From Burkholderia arboris (GTDB lineage: Bacteria > Pseudomonadota > Gammaproteobacteria > Burkholderiales > Burkholderiaceae): a stretch of DNA of 64,000 nucleotides. Each line of letters opens with the position of its first letter. Position 1 is the first letter of the stretch. The notes below the pieces were generated by a model, which worked only from the letters and a program-made list of their open reading frames with translations, was not told the origin of the DNA and searched no databases. Positions 33,161 through 41,725 of the stretch are shown here, piece by piece. The position numbers and the translations under genes were made by a program. The DNA lies in assembly GCF_902499125.1 (NCBI RefSeq), contig NZ_CABVPX010000018.1, positions 1 to 64,000 of the forward strand. The letters run 5' to 3'.

Positions 33161-34276
33161 ATGGCAGGGGACTGGAAACATCATCTGAGGACGGCATGCG
33201 CGGCGCTCGCGCTGGGCGGGTTCGCCTGCGCGGGCACGCCGGTCGCGCACGCGGCAGACGTCGTCAACGTGTACAACTGGGGCAACTCGATCGGCAAGGC
33301 GACGATCGCGAACTTCGAGAAGGCGACCGGCATCAAGGTCGTCTACCAGGAGTTCGATTCGAACGAGACGCTGCAGGCGAAGCTGCTGTCGGGCACGTCG
33401 GGCTACGACGTCGTCGTGCCGTCCGACATCTTCTGGGCGCGGCAGCTGCAGGCCGGCATCTATCGCAAGATCGACAGGAGCCAGGTGCCGAACTACGGGC
33501 TGCTCGATCCGGAAATCATGAAGGTGCTGTCGAAGGACGACCCGGGAAACCAGTTCGGCATTCCGTGGACGTGGGGCACCGACGGGCTCGGGATGAACGT
33601 CGAGAAGGTGAAGGCTGCGCTCGGCAGCGACGCACCGCTCGACAGCTGGTCGCTGCTGTTCGATCCGAAGTACGCGAAGAAGCTGAAGAGCTGCGGCGTG
33701 TCGGTGCTCGACTCGCCGGTCGATGCGTTCGGGATGGCGTTCGTGTACCTGAAGAAGGATCCGAACACGACGAATCCGGCCGACTACCAGGCCGCCTATG
33801 ACCTGCTGAAGACGGTGCGGCCGTACATCACGCAGTTCAACTCGAGCAGCTACATCAACGATCTCGCGGGCGGCGACATCTGCCTCGCGCTTGGCTGGTC
33901 GGGCGACGTGAACTCCGCGCGGATCGCGGCCGCTGCCGCGAAGAAGTCGTATCACATCAAGTACGTGATCCCGACCGAGGGCAGCGCGATGTGGTTCGAC
34001 ATGATGGCGATCCCGAAGGATGCGCCGCATCCGGACGCCGCGCTGAAGTTCGTGAACTTCGTGCTGTCGGAGAAGGAGAGCGCGAACCTGACCAACGACA
34101 CGTCGTATCCGTCGGCCGTGCCGTCGTCGAGGCACCTCGTGCGCGCTGAAGTGACGAGTGATCCGGCCGTGTTCCCGCCTGCCGACGTGATCCGCAAGCT
34201 CAGCCTCAGCAAGCCGGTTCCGCCCGAGCTGATGCGTCTGCAGAACCGTCTCTGGACGAAGCTGAAGACCGAGTAA
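33161..34276 (+). CDS. PotF/PotD-like polyamine-binding periplasmic protein
   Basis: 371 residues with a signal peptide (first 32 residues ending PVAHAA). The mature start VVNVYNWGNSIGKATIANFEKATG and the stretches SGYDVVVPSDIFWARQL, IPWTWGTDGLGMN and ICLALGWSGDVNSARIAA correspond to PotF. The aromatic/acidic residues of the polyamine pocket (Trp and Asp in NWGNS, WSGD) are in place. The ATG at 33161 follows GGAGGAAGAC. No ATPase or permease is adjacent. It may feed PotHI at the window start or another transporter. First gene of the unit with DUF3138 and C45 genes. Confidence 0.9.
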   Translation: MAGDWKHHLRTACAALALGGFACAGTPVAHAADVVNVYNWGNSIGKATIANFEKATGIKVVYQEFDSNETLQAKLLSGTSGYDVVVPSDIFWARQLQAGIYRKIDRSQVPNYGLLDPEIMKVLSKDDPGNQFGIPWTWGTDGLGMNVEKVKAALGSDAPLDSWSLLFDPKYAKKLKSCGVSVLDSPVDAFGMAFVYLKKDPNTTNPADYQAAYDLLKTVRPYITQFNSSSYINDLAGGDICLALGWSGDVNSARIAAAAAKKSYHIKYVIPTEGSAMWFDMMAIPKDAPHPDAALKFVNFVLSEKESANLTNDTSYPSAVPSSRHLVRAEVTSDPAVFPPADVIRKLSLSKPVPPELMRLQNRLWTKLKTE

Positions 34277-34312
34277 GCCGGCCGCCGTTCCCCGCACTCC
34301 CGCATACCTTAC

Positions 34313-34350
34313 GCGCGCCCCGCCGCCGATCGCGGCGGGCGGGGGCGCGC
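34313..34350 (+). terminator. GC-rich hairpin after the binding-protein gene
   Basis: GCGCGCCCCGCCGC paired with GCGGCGGGCGGGGGCGCGC around a GATC-containing loop; stem of about 14 bp with one bulge, 36 bp after the stop. May only reduce read-through to the DUF3138 gene 24 bp beyond. Confidence 0.55.
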
Positions 34351-34373
34351 TCGTCCCGACGACCACCCAGAAC

Positions 34374-35954
34374 ATGAAAATCAAACACATGACGATGCTG
34401 TGCCTGCTCGCGTTCGAAGCGGCTTCGGCAGTCGCACATACGCCGCAGGCAACCGATGCGAGCAGGATGAAGGCGCTGCAGGCGCAGGTCACCGCGCTGC
34501 AGCAGCAGGTGAACGAGCTTCGCGCGAGCATGCTGGCCGCGAAGCCGGCCGGCACCGTAACGACGGCCGATGCCGCATCGGGCAGCGCGAAGATCGGCAC
34601 GATCAACACGGCAGCGGCCGCCGCGCCGGCAGCCGATGCCGCGCCGGCGTTCACGAACGACGACCTGCAGCAGATGCGCGAGCAGATCGCGAACGCATCG
34701 CTGAAGGTCGACTCGCTGCAGGAGGCCGCGACGACCGGCCCGCTCGCGGGCCTGAGCATCACCGGCTACGTCGATCCCGTGTACCTGTTCAACCGCGCGC
34801 AGCGCACGTCCGGCTTCCAGTTCCTGAATCACGATCCGGGCGCGTACGACTACTACAACAGCACGATCGGCGACGTCTACCTCGATATCAAGAAGACCTT
34901 CGGCGTCGGCCCGATGGCGCCGTCCGCGGAGATCGTGATCCAGCCGAACCGTGGCTTCGGCAACGTGTTCAGCAATTCGCACGGCGGCGTCGGCAACAAC
35001 ATCGTCACGCAGGCGCAGGTGAACGTGCCGCTCAGCACGACGCGTACGTTCGAGATCGGCATGATGCCGAGCCTCGCGGGCTACGAGGTGCAGCCGTCGA
35101 ACCAGATGCTCACGCTGACGCACGGGCTGCTGTACGACTTCAGCGAGCCGGGCAACCTGATCGGCATCGGGCTGAAGGGCTCCAACGCGGCGATGACGCG
35201 CTTCTGGCAGGTCGTGATCGGCAACGAGGTGCTGCGCACGGCCGGCGCGATCGCGAACGCGGCAAACAACACGACCAAGACCAACTGGACGCCGACGATC
35301 ACCGCGCGTTTCGACAATGCGACGTCGACGGCGTTCGACTTCGGCATCTCCGGGATGCTCGGCCGGCAGTCGCTGTTCTCGCCGTGTGCGGCGGCGGGCG
35401 GCTACGGCTACCAGTGTAACGGTTCGTCGCCGACCGGCCTCTACAAGTATGTGGAAGCCGACATGACCTATACGCACGACAAGACCCAGGTCAACGCGCA
35501 GGTCGACTACGGCGAGCTGCAGAAGGGCGCCTGGAACGGCGGCACCGCGCGCTGGTACGGGATGTCGCTGCTCGGCCATACGAAGTGGACGACGTCGTGG
35601 GTCGGCCGCATGGGCGCGACACTGCGCTTCGACTACCTGAACAACACGTCGAACGGCGGCGGCGGCACGAACATCCAGTACGGGCTCGCGGGCGGCAACC
35701 CGTCGGTGAACGGCACGAGCGGCTTCGGCGTCGATCCGTCGTGTTTCCAGGGTTCGGCGACGAATGGCACCGAATGCAAGGGCGCGCAGCGCTATGCGAT
35801 CACGGCCGACCTGTTGTTCTATCCGACGCAACAGATTACCGTGAAGGTCGAATACCGCCACGACGCGGCGAACCATCCGGTGTTCCTGAAGAACAACGGC
35901 ACGTACTCGCGCAGCAACGACCTCGCCGGGATGCAGTTCATCTACTCGTTCTGA
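34374..35954 (+). CDS. DUF3138-type outer-membrane beta-barrel protein
   Basis: 526 residues. Signal peptide (first 22 residues, AVAHTPQA region), then a coiled coil (ALQAQVTALQQQVNELRASM, about 30-60) as in trimeric porin-like proteins. From about 120 alternating strands (GLSITGYVDPVYLFN to LAGMQFIYSF) end in Phe, so it is an outer-membrane channel. The family is common in Burkholderia with unknown permeant. RBS is weak. Placed between a PotF-like protein and the C45 enzyme, it is a candidate entry pore for the same substrate. Confidence 0.8.
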   Translation: MKIKHMTMLCLLAFEAASAVAHTPQATDASRMKALQAQVTALQQQVNELRASMLAAKPAGTVTTADAASGSAKIGTINTAAAAAPAADAAPAFTNDDLQQMREQIANASLKVDSLQEAATTGPLAGLSITGYVDPVYLFNRAQRTSGFQFLNHDPGAYDYYNSTIGDVYLDIKKTFGVGPMAPSAEIVIQPNRGFGNVFSNSHGGVGNNIVTQAQVNVPLSTTRTFEIGMMPSLAGYEVQPSNQMLTLTHGLLYDFSEPGNLIGIGLKGSNAAMTRFWQVVIGNEVLRTAGAIANAANNTTKTNWTPTITARFDNATSTAFDFGISGMLGRQSLFSPCAAAGGYGYQCNGSSPTGLYKYVEADMTYTHDKTQVNAQVDYGELQKGAWNGGTARWYGMSLLGHTKWTTSWVGRMGATLRFDYLNNTSNGGGGTNIQYGLAGGNPSVNGTSGFGVDPSCFQGSATNGTECKGAQRYAITADLLFYPTQQITVKVEYRHDAANHPVFLKNNGTYSRSNDLAGMQFIYSF

Positions 35955-36039
35955 CGACGGGCGCGCCGATTTTTTCGTACCACGAAACATGCTTCGGGCC
36001 GTTCGGGCCCGGAGCGCATTCGACACAGGAGGTTTGATC

Positions 36040-37116
36040 TTGAAGCTGCACACATTCGCGACCGACATCACCGATCCGCGCGAGCGGGGTCGCCTGATCG
36101 GCGCGCGCTTCGCGCCGGAGATCCGCGAGACGGTCGCGCTGTATCTCGCGTTCTTTCCGAAGCTCGGCATCGAGCCGCAGCGGGCGCGGGAGATCGGCGA
36201 AGCGAGCCTGGCCGCGCTCGACGCATGGTGCCCGCGCCTCGCCGCCGAAGTCGAGGCGATCGCCGATGGCGTCGACCTGCCGCGCTGGCAGCTCGCGTGC
36301 CTGAATGCGCGCACCGAGATTCTCGCGACCGCACCGGCGTCGGCCGAAGGCGAATGCTCGACGACCGTCTACGCGCCGGCCGGCCCGGATGCGCCGCGCA
36401 CGCTGCAGACGTGGGACTGGCACGACAGCCTCGCGCCGCGGGGGGTGCTGATGCAGTTCGTGACGCCGCAGGGCCGCACGGTCAAGCTGTTCACCGAATT
36501 CGGGATGCTCGCGAAGCTCGGCGTGAACAGCGCGGGGCTCGGGCTGCATTTCAACATCCTGCATCACGCAAGCGACAACGACAGCGCGGGCGTGCCCGTG
36601 CACGCGATCGCGCGGCGCCTGCTCGAGGATGCGACGACGGTGCAGGAGGCGATCGACATCGCGCGCACGGCGCGCGTGAGCGCATCGACGGTGCTGACGG
36701 TGTTCACGCGGCACGACGCGAACCCGCGCGCGGCGAGCATCGAGCTGAGCCCGTCGGGTGTCGGTGTGGTCGTGCCGCGCCCGGACGGCTGGCTGCTGCA
36801 TACGAACCACTTCCTCGATCGCGCGTTGAGCGGCGGCGAGTGCATGCCCGACAGCTCGACCACGCGCGAGCGCTTCGCGCACCTGAACGCGGTCGTGACG
36901 GGGATGACGAGCGCCGATGTGCGCGAACGCGCGGCGGCGATGTGCGGTGCGGCCGGCGACGCGGCCATCGTGTGTTTCCACCCGGATTTGTCGATGCCCG
37001 ACACCGAACGCTGGGAAACGCTGCTGACCGTCGGCATCGATACCGATGCGTGTGCGCTCGACTATGCGGCCGGCAATCCGCACGACCTTTCGCGTGACGG
37101 GTTCACGCGGTTCTGA
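36040..37116 (+). CDS. C45-family autoproteolytic acyltransferase/hydrolase (isopenicillin N acyltransferase-like)
   Basis: 358 residues, Ntn-hydrolase fold. The self-cleavage nucleophile is Cys106 in SAEGECSTTVYAP. Downstream TLQTWDWHDSL, GMLAKLGVNSAGLGLHFN and LLHTNHFLD match the C45 peptidase/acyl-CoA:6-aminopenicillanate acyltransferase family. The TTG at 36040 is used because a perfect AGGAGG lies 7 bases upstream. No signal peptide. Such enzymes transfer or remove acyl groups on amines, which fits the amidohydrolase and polyamine-binding genes before it. The natural substrate is unknown. Confidence 0.85.
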   Translation: MKLHTFATDITDPRERGRLIGARFAPEIRETVALYLAFFPKLGIEPQRAREIGEASLAALDAWCPRLAAEVEAIADGVDLPRWQLACLNARTEILATAPASAEGECSTTVYAPAGPDAPRTLQTWDWHDSLAPRGVLMQFVTPQGRTVKLFTEFGMLAKLGVNSAGLGLHFNILHHASDNDSAGVPVHAIARRLLEDATTVQEAIDIARTARVSASTVLTVFTRHDANPRAASIELSPSGVGVVVPRPDGWLLHTNHFLDRALSGGECMPDSSTTRERFAHLNAVVTGMTSADVRERAAAMCGAAGDAAIVCFHPDLSMPDTERWETLLTVGIDTDACALDYAAGNPHDLSRDGFTRF

Positions 37117-37140
37117 CGCGGCACGCGGGAAGAGGTATAG

Positions 37141-37166
37141 GAGGGCGGCCCATCTGGGCCGCCCTC
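37141..37166. terminator. Bidirectional terminator between C45 and MFS genes
   Basis: Perfect inverted repeat GAGGGCGGCC-CATCTG-GGCCGCCCTC (stem up to 12 bp) in the 57-bp gap between two convergent genes. Confidence 0.88.
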
Positions 37167-37173
37167 GTGATGC

Positions 37174-38545
37174 TTATGCGTCGATGCGCTCGACCTTGCC
37201 GACGAGCAACCCGTATGACAGGCTGCCCGCGAGCGCCATCGCGGCGATGTAGGTGATCGCGCGCGAGAAGTCCGCGCCGTCGACCAGCAGCCCGATCACG
37301 ATCGGCGTCGCGATCGCGGACAGGTTGCCGATCAGGTTGAACACGCCGCCCGTGAGGCCGAGCAGCCGCGCGGGCGCCAGGCCGGACACGAGCGACCACG
37401 TGATCGACGCGAAGCCGTTGCCGAAGAACGCGATCGTCATGAACGCGATCACCCAGCCCGTGGACGTCACGTAGTTCGCGCCGATGATGCACGTCGAGAT
37501 CAGCAACCCCGAGATGATCGGCAGCTTGCGCGCGAAGCCTTGCGAGGCGCCGCGGCGCATCAGCCAGTCCGACAGCACGCCCGAGCACAGGACGCCGACG
37601 AACGCGGCGAGAAACGGCAGCGATGCGAGGAAGCCCGACTTGATGAAGTCCATCCCGCGATACTTGACGAGGTAGGTCGGGAACCACGTGAGGAAGAACC
37701 ACAGCGTCGAGTTCAGCGCGAACTGGCCCAGGTAGATCCCCCACAGCTTGCGCCGGCCGAGCACGACGCCGAGATCGCGCCACGTCGACGGTGCGCGTTC
37801 GCTGCGCGCCGCGATGCGGTCCTCGAGATCGACGATGCCGCCGCCGTCGCGGATCAGCGCGATCTCGGCCGCGTTGACGCCGCGAAACGCGCGCGGCTCG
37901 CGATACACCGCATACCAGATCGCCGCCCATGCGATGCCGGCGAGGCCCGTCGCGACAAACACCATGTGCCAGCCGAGATGGACTTGCAGCCACGCGAGCA
38001 CCGGCGTGAGGAACGCGAGGCCGACGAACTGGCCCGACGTGTAGCCGCCGATCGCGTTCGCGGGTCGGGAACCACGTCGTGACCACGCGGTTGTTGATCG
38101 GGTAGGCCGGCGCTTCCAGCGCGCCAACGGCGAGACGCAACACGATCAGCCCGACGAACGAACCCGCGAAACCGAGCAGCAGCGTCGCGGCCGACCACAG
38201 CGCGAGCGCGCCCGCATACAGCACGCGCGACGACACCTTGTCGACGAGCCAGCCGCCCGGAATTTGCATCAGTGCGTAGGTCCAGCCGAACGCGGAGAAC
38301 ACGAGGCCCGCGCGCACCGGATCGATGTTCAGTTCCTTGAACAGCGCGGGCGCGGCGATCGACAGGTTGCTGCGGTCGAGATAGTTGATCACGACCGTGA
38401 CGAACAGCAGCGCGAGGATCAGCAGGCGCTTGCGGCTGGGCTGAGCGGTTGCGGCTGTGCGGGCGGCTGAATCGGGTGCGGTACCGCCATGCGCGGTCGA
38501 GGGCTTCGGCGGGTTCGCATGGGTGCGCGACGCGGATTGGGCCAC
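37174..38545 (-). pseudogene. MFS transporter (anion:cation symporter family), frameshifted
   Basis: The gene starts at GTG 38545 (AGGAG upstream) with helices 1-5 in one frame (RKRLLILALLFVTVVINYLDRSNLSIAA to NNRVVTTWFPTRER). It continues in another frame with AIGGYTSGQFVGLAFLTPVLAW to LVGKVERIDA. The break is at about 38054-38061, where GCGAACGC (minus strand) occurs once. Adding a second tandem copy of this 8-mer restores an intact MFS with the expected motif WFPTRERANAIGGYTSG. Intact relatives carry sugar acids or similar anions. Either a true inactivating 8-bp contraction or a sequence error. Confidence 0.85.
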
Positions 38546-38726
38546 GGTTGTCTCCTGTGTTCTATGCCCGGCCGGCGCCCGCGAGCGGGGCGGCCGAATC
38601 GAATGGCGTTGGGGCGAACGTTAGAGCCGTGGAGCGAAACGCGTCAACATTTGAACAGGTATCCCTATTAATGGGATGTTGGGCGTTCAGTATGTGGGAC
38701 AGGCGGCGTGCGAGCCGCATCGTGGA

Positions 38727-39590
38727 TCAGTTGGCCATCGCTTCCTTCGCGCTGACCCAACCCTGCACGGCACCGGTGTGCGGATTGCGATACCGCACCT
38801 TCAGCCACTGGAAATCGTCGCTCGCGTCGATCACCTCCACCGTGTCGCCCGCGACGACATAGCGGCGCGTGGGCCCATCGGTCATCGCGTCGTGCAGCGG
38901 CAGGCGTGCCGGGCGCACCTTGAACGTGACCTTGCCGGCGTCATAGCCCTGCGGGCGGCGCGCCACGCGCTTGCCGTGCTCGTCGTAGGTGAGCAGCATC
39001 GACGACGGGCCCGATTCGCCGTCGAGCAGGTCGCGCAGATCCTCGGGGATCGCTTCGCTGGATTGATACAGGTACATCTTGCCGCCGGCGTCGAAGCGGT
39101 ACGCATCGGTGTACCAGATCGGCCCGCCGCGGCACGAGCTGTACAGCGTGCGCTCCTTCGGCTTCGCTTCGACGTTGATCAGGTCGTCGCAACTGCCGTG
39201 CGGCATGTTCTTCGCGGGCAATTGCAACGGCTCGAACTGCTGGCGCGCGGCGTCGTACAGGTAGATGCCGTAGCTTTCGTTGACCATGCCGAGCAGCGCG
39301 TGCACGGCGAGATCGCGGTGGCCGTCGAAGTTGTAGTCGTCGGTGGCGAGGTGATAGTGGCCTTCCTCGTCGGTGGCGGTGACGTCGAGCGTCTGCGTTT
39401 TCCCGCTCGGCAGGAAGCGGACCGTGATGTGCGCGCTGTCGGCGTGCTCGACGCGGGCCGTGACGGTGTCGTCGACCTTGAACGTGAGCAGCGGCTTGGC
39501 TGCATGGGCAGCGGGGGCGATCAATGCGCAGGCTGCCGTCAGCAGTGCGGCGACGCGGAGAAGCGGGCGGAATCGCAGGGAGCGTGTCAT
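38727..39590 (-). CDS. Exported SH3-domain protein (XAC2610-like)
   Basis: 287 residues. Signal peptide of about 30 residues ending APAAHA. The middle part has a repeat-like motif DDYNFDGHRDLAVHALLGMVNESYGIYLYD (a calcium-site-like DxNxDGxxD), then two conserved cysteines (GSCDDL, SSCRGG). The C-terminal SH3-like domain ends DDFQWLKVRYRNPHTGAVQGWVSAKEA. Resembles the XAC2610 family, whose members include inhibitors of bacterial cell-wall or type IV effectors. The Imm10-like gene lies 14 bp upstream, so an immunity or inhibitor role is plausible but unproven. Confidence 0.75.
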   Translation of the reverse strand: MTRSLRFRPLLRVAALLTAACALIAPAAHAAKPLLTFKVDDTVTARVEHADSAHITVRFLPSGKTQTLDVTATDEEGHYHLATDDYNFDGHRDLAVHALLGMVNESYGIYLYDAARQQFEPLQLPAKNMPHGSCDDLINVEAKPKERTLYSSCRGGPIWYTDAYRFDAGGKMYLYQSSEAIPEDLRDLLDGESGPSSMLLTYDEHGKRVARRPQGYDAGKVTFKVRPARLPLHDAMTDGPTRRYVVAGDTVEVIDASDDFQWLKVRYRNPHTGAVQGWVSAKEAMAN

Positions 39591-39604
39591 GAGCGGGCGG
39601 CTGG

Positions 39605-39973
39605 TCAGCGTTGCGTGCTGTCGTCGCGATACCCGTCCTTGCCGACGAAAATCTCCTTCAGCGCGGCCCGCAGCGTGACCGGATCGTACTGGCCCGGTGC
39701 GAGATGGATGACGTAACGCGTTTGACCGTCGAGACGCGCGGCGATGCCCGGTTCGATCTCGACGTCGATCGTATCGTCCGTCAGTCGCACCGACAGATCC
39801 TTGACGCGCCAGTTGATCTGGTCGCGCACCATCACTTCGATCAGCGCGTCGTCCGGAAAGCGCGACAGCGCGAAGCAATAGTCCTGCTCCGCATCGTGAC
39901 AGTAGATGTTGGCGAAGCTTTCGTCGTCGTCGAGGTCGGACGTTGCCGCGCCGACGGTAGCGTGAAGTTCCAT
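39605..39973 (-). CDS. Small acidic protein, Imm10-like
   Basis: 122 residues, no signal peptide, acidic. DLDDDESFANIYCHDAEQDYCFALSRFPDD, then LSVRLTDDTIDVEIEPGIAARL and PVTLRAALKEIF recall the Imm10 immunity-protein fold (strand-rich start, C-terminal LxxALxxIF helix). Cytoplasmic Imm10 proteins protect against toxins, yet no toxin gene is present here. The next gene 14 bp downstream encodes an exported SH3 protein. Assignment tentative. Confidence 0.5.
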   Translation of the reverse strand: MELHATVGAATSDLDDDESFANIYCHDAEQDYCFALSRFPDDALIEVMVRDQINWRVKDLSVRLTDDTIDVEIEPGIAARLDGQTRYVIHLAPGQYDPVTLRAALKEIFVGKDGYRDDSTQR

Positions 39974-39996
39974 GAACGTAGGTTCCTGCGTATGGG

Positions 39997-40392
39997 TTAT
40001 CTGGGGTTACCGGGGCAATCGGGTTGCGTTTCGATCGCCGCTTCAGGCGTCGCGCCGGTATCGCACGTCGCATCGACATCGCGCGCCTTCAGCCACAACC
40101 CGAATTCGCGCATGACGTCGACCACCGGCCGCAGCCGGTCGCCGTCCGCGGTCAGATCGTACTCGACACGCACCGGCACTTCCGGATAGACGGTCCGCCG
40201 CACGAGCCCGGCGTCCTCCAGCGCGCGCAGGTCGAGCGTCAGCATGCGCTGCGAGATGCCCGGCATGTCGCGGCGCAGGTCGCTGAAGCGCTGCGGCCCG
40301 TCGAGCAGGTACGACACCAGCAGCAGCCGCCAGCGGCCGCCGAGCAGGCGCATCGCTTCTTCAACGGAACATCCTGTCGCACTCGTTTTCAT
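39997..40392 (-). CDS. HxlR-family transcriptional regulator
   Basis: 131 residues. Winged helix: SVEEAMRLLGGRWRLLLVSYLLDGPQRFSDLRRDMPGISQRMLTLDLRALEDAGLV, then the wing RRTVYPEVPVRVEYDLTADG. Cys8 near the N-terminus (TGCSVEEAM) matches the redox-sensing Cys of HxlR/YodB-type quinone and aldehyde sensors. Additional C-terminal cysteines exist. It is divergent from a glutathione S-transferase gene, its probable target, with a palindrome between them. Confidence 0.9.
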   Translation of the reverse strand: MKTSATGCSVEEAMRLLGGRWRLLLVSYLLDGPQRFSDLRRDMPGISQRMLTLDLRALEDAGLVRRTVYPEVPVRVEYDLTADGDRLRPVVDVMREFGLWLKARDVDATCDTGATPEAAIETQPDCPGNPR

Positions 40393-40418
40393 CGTGCTGA
40401 ACCCTGATCGGTAAATTT

Positions 40419-40437
40419 TTTGTGACTACGGCACAAA
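40419..40437. promoter_or_regulatory. Palindrome in the HxlR/GST divergent region
   Basis: TTTGTG-N7-CACAAA, perfect 6-bp arms, 27 bp upstream of the hxlR start and 92 bp before the transferase start. Position and symmetry fit an HxlR dimer site. Confidence 0.5.
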
Positions 40438-40528
40438 CGACTGCCGTCTTCTCAGCCGTGTGCCGATGCGAGATATTAGCGCCCGCGTCGCGGCGAATCG
40501 ATACATGGACCACTCACGAAGGAAACGC

Positions 40529-41161
40529 ATGAAGCTCTATCACGCTCCCGGCAGCTGTTCACAGGCGATCTGCATCGTGCTGCGCGAAGGCGATATCGAC
40601 GCGGAGATCGTCAAGGTCGACGCCCGCAAGCATGCCGTCGAAGACGGCCGCAACTTCTACGACGTGACCGAACTCGGCTACGTGCCGCTGCTCGAACTCG
40701 ACGACGGCACGATGCTGCGCGAAGGGCCGGTGATCGCGCAGTATCTCGCGGACCAGCGCCCGGAAGCCGCGCTCGCACCGGCCTACGGTACGCTCGCGCG
40801 CTACCGGCTGATGGAATGGCTCAACTTCCTCGGCACCGAGATCCACAAGGGATTCATCCCGCTGCTGTATGCCGTGCAGGCGGGGAAGTACGTCGAGCCC
40901 GTCCGGCAGAAACTCGACAGCCGCTTTGCATGGATCGACCGCCAGCTCGACGGCCGGACGTTCCTGGCGGGCGACACGTTCACGGTCGCCGATGCGTACC
41001 TGTTTGCGCTCACCGGCTGGGGCAAGGCCGACTGGATGCGCTCGGTGTACCACGCGGATATCGACCTGAGCCGGCATGCGCATCTGCGCGCGTGGTACGA
41101 GCGGGTGCGCGTGCGGCCGGCCGTGCAGGCCGTGCTGGCGGCGGACAATCTGCTGCGGTAA
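40529..41161 (+). CDS. Glutathione S-transferase (beta-like)
   Basis: 210 residues. N-terminal thioredoxin fold starts MKLYHAPGSCSQAI, with the beta-class catalytic Cys10; glutathione-binding GYVPLLELDDG (cis-Pro) and EGPVIAQYLAD follow. The helical C-terminal domain is residues 90-205. GAAGGAAA before the ATG at 40529 sets the start. Conjugates or reduces electrophiles; likely induced through the divergent HxlR regulator. Confidence 0.9.
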   Translation: MKLYHAPGSCSQAICIVLREGDIDAEIVKVDARKHAVEDGRNFYDVTELGYVPLLELDDGTMLREGPVIAQYLADQRPEAALAPAYGTLARYRLMEWLNFLGTEIHKGFIPLLYAVQAGKYVEPVRQKLDSRFAWIDRQLDGRTFLAGDTFTVADAYLFALTGWGKADWMRSVYHADIDLSRHAHLRAWYERVRVRPAVQAVLAADNLLR

Positions 41162-41247
41162 TCCGCGGTGGCGGTCATGGAGACGGCGCGTCATTCCGCC
41201 GTATCGACGCACCGCCACGCAGCAATGGGCCGCGCTATAATCGCGCC

Positions 41248-41634
41248 ATGAAATGGCTTCGGACTTTCATCCTGCTGCTGCTGTGCGCGGTGCTGCCCAT
41301 CACTGGGCTGGCAGCCAGCGGCTTGACCGGTGAATGTCCGATGCAGCACACGATGTCGATGGATTCGGACACCGGCATGAACCTGGCCATGTCCACCGGC
41401 ATGAGCGACTGCGATTCGATGCAGCCGTCATCCGCCGATCACGCGAAGGCCAAAGCCAAGGGCATGGCCTGCAAGGTGACGGCCCAATGCCAGTTCGGCA
41501 GTCTCTATCACCCGGCCGCCCGCGCCGACGTCAGCCGTCCCGCTGCATTCGCCAGCACGATCGTCTTCCACTACACGCAGTCCGTCCCGGTCCGCGACCC
41601 GAGCGGGTTGTGGCGCCCTCCACGCATCAGTTGA
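41248..41634 (+). CDS. Small exported Met/His/Cys-containing protein, CopL-like, ahead of cusCBA
   Basis: 128 residues. Signal peptide to about residue 22 (LPITGLAAS). The mature part is rich in Met, His and Cys (CPMQHTMSMDSDTGMNLAMSTGMSDCDSM; split motifs), consistent with copper binding. The C-terminus ends DPSGLWRPPRIS. A TATAAT -10 element is at 41236-41241, only 6 bp before the ATG, so the transcript may be nearly leaderless. Located just upstream of the efflux operon, like the analogous protein at 51988 before a second TolC gene. Confidence 0.7.
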   Translation: MKWLRTFILLLLCAVLPITGLAASGLTGECPMQHTMSMDSDTGMNLAMSTGMSDCDSMQPSSADHAKAKAKGMACKVTAQCQFGSLYHPAARADVSRPAAFASTIVFHYTQSVPVRDPSGLWRPPRIS

Positions 41635-41725
41635 TCCCGATCTGACCGGTTCACCGCCCACGCGGTGAGGTTCGTCCTGTGCGCAGGACGTGGAATCCCT
41701 TTGGGTTCCGACTTGGGGTTACACC

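Noticed and set aside
41162..41247. GTCAT repeats as a CusR box before the first copper unit
   Set aside because: The two GTCAT units are direct, 16 bp apart, not inverted with 6-bp spacing.
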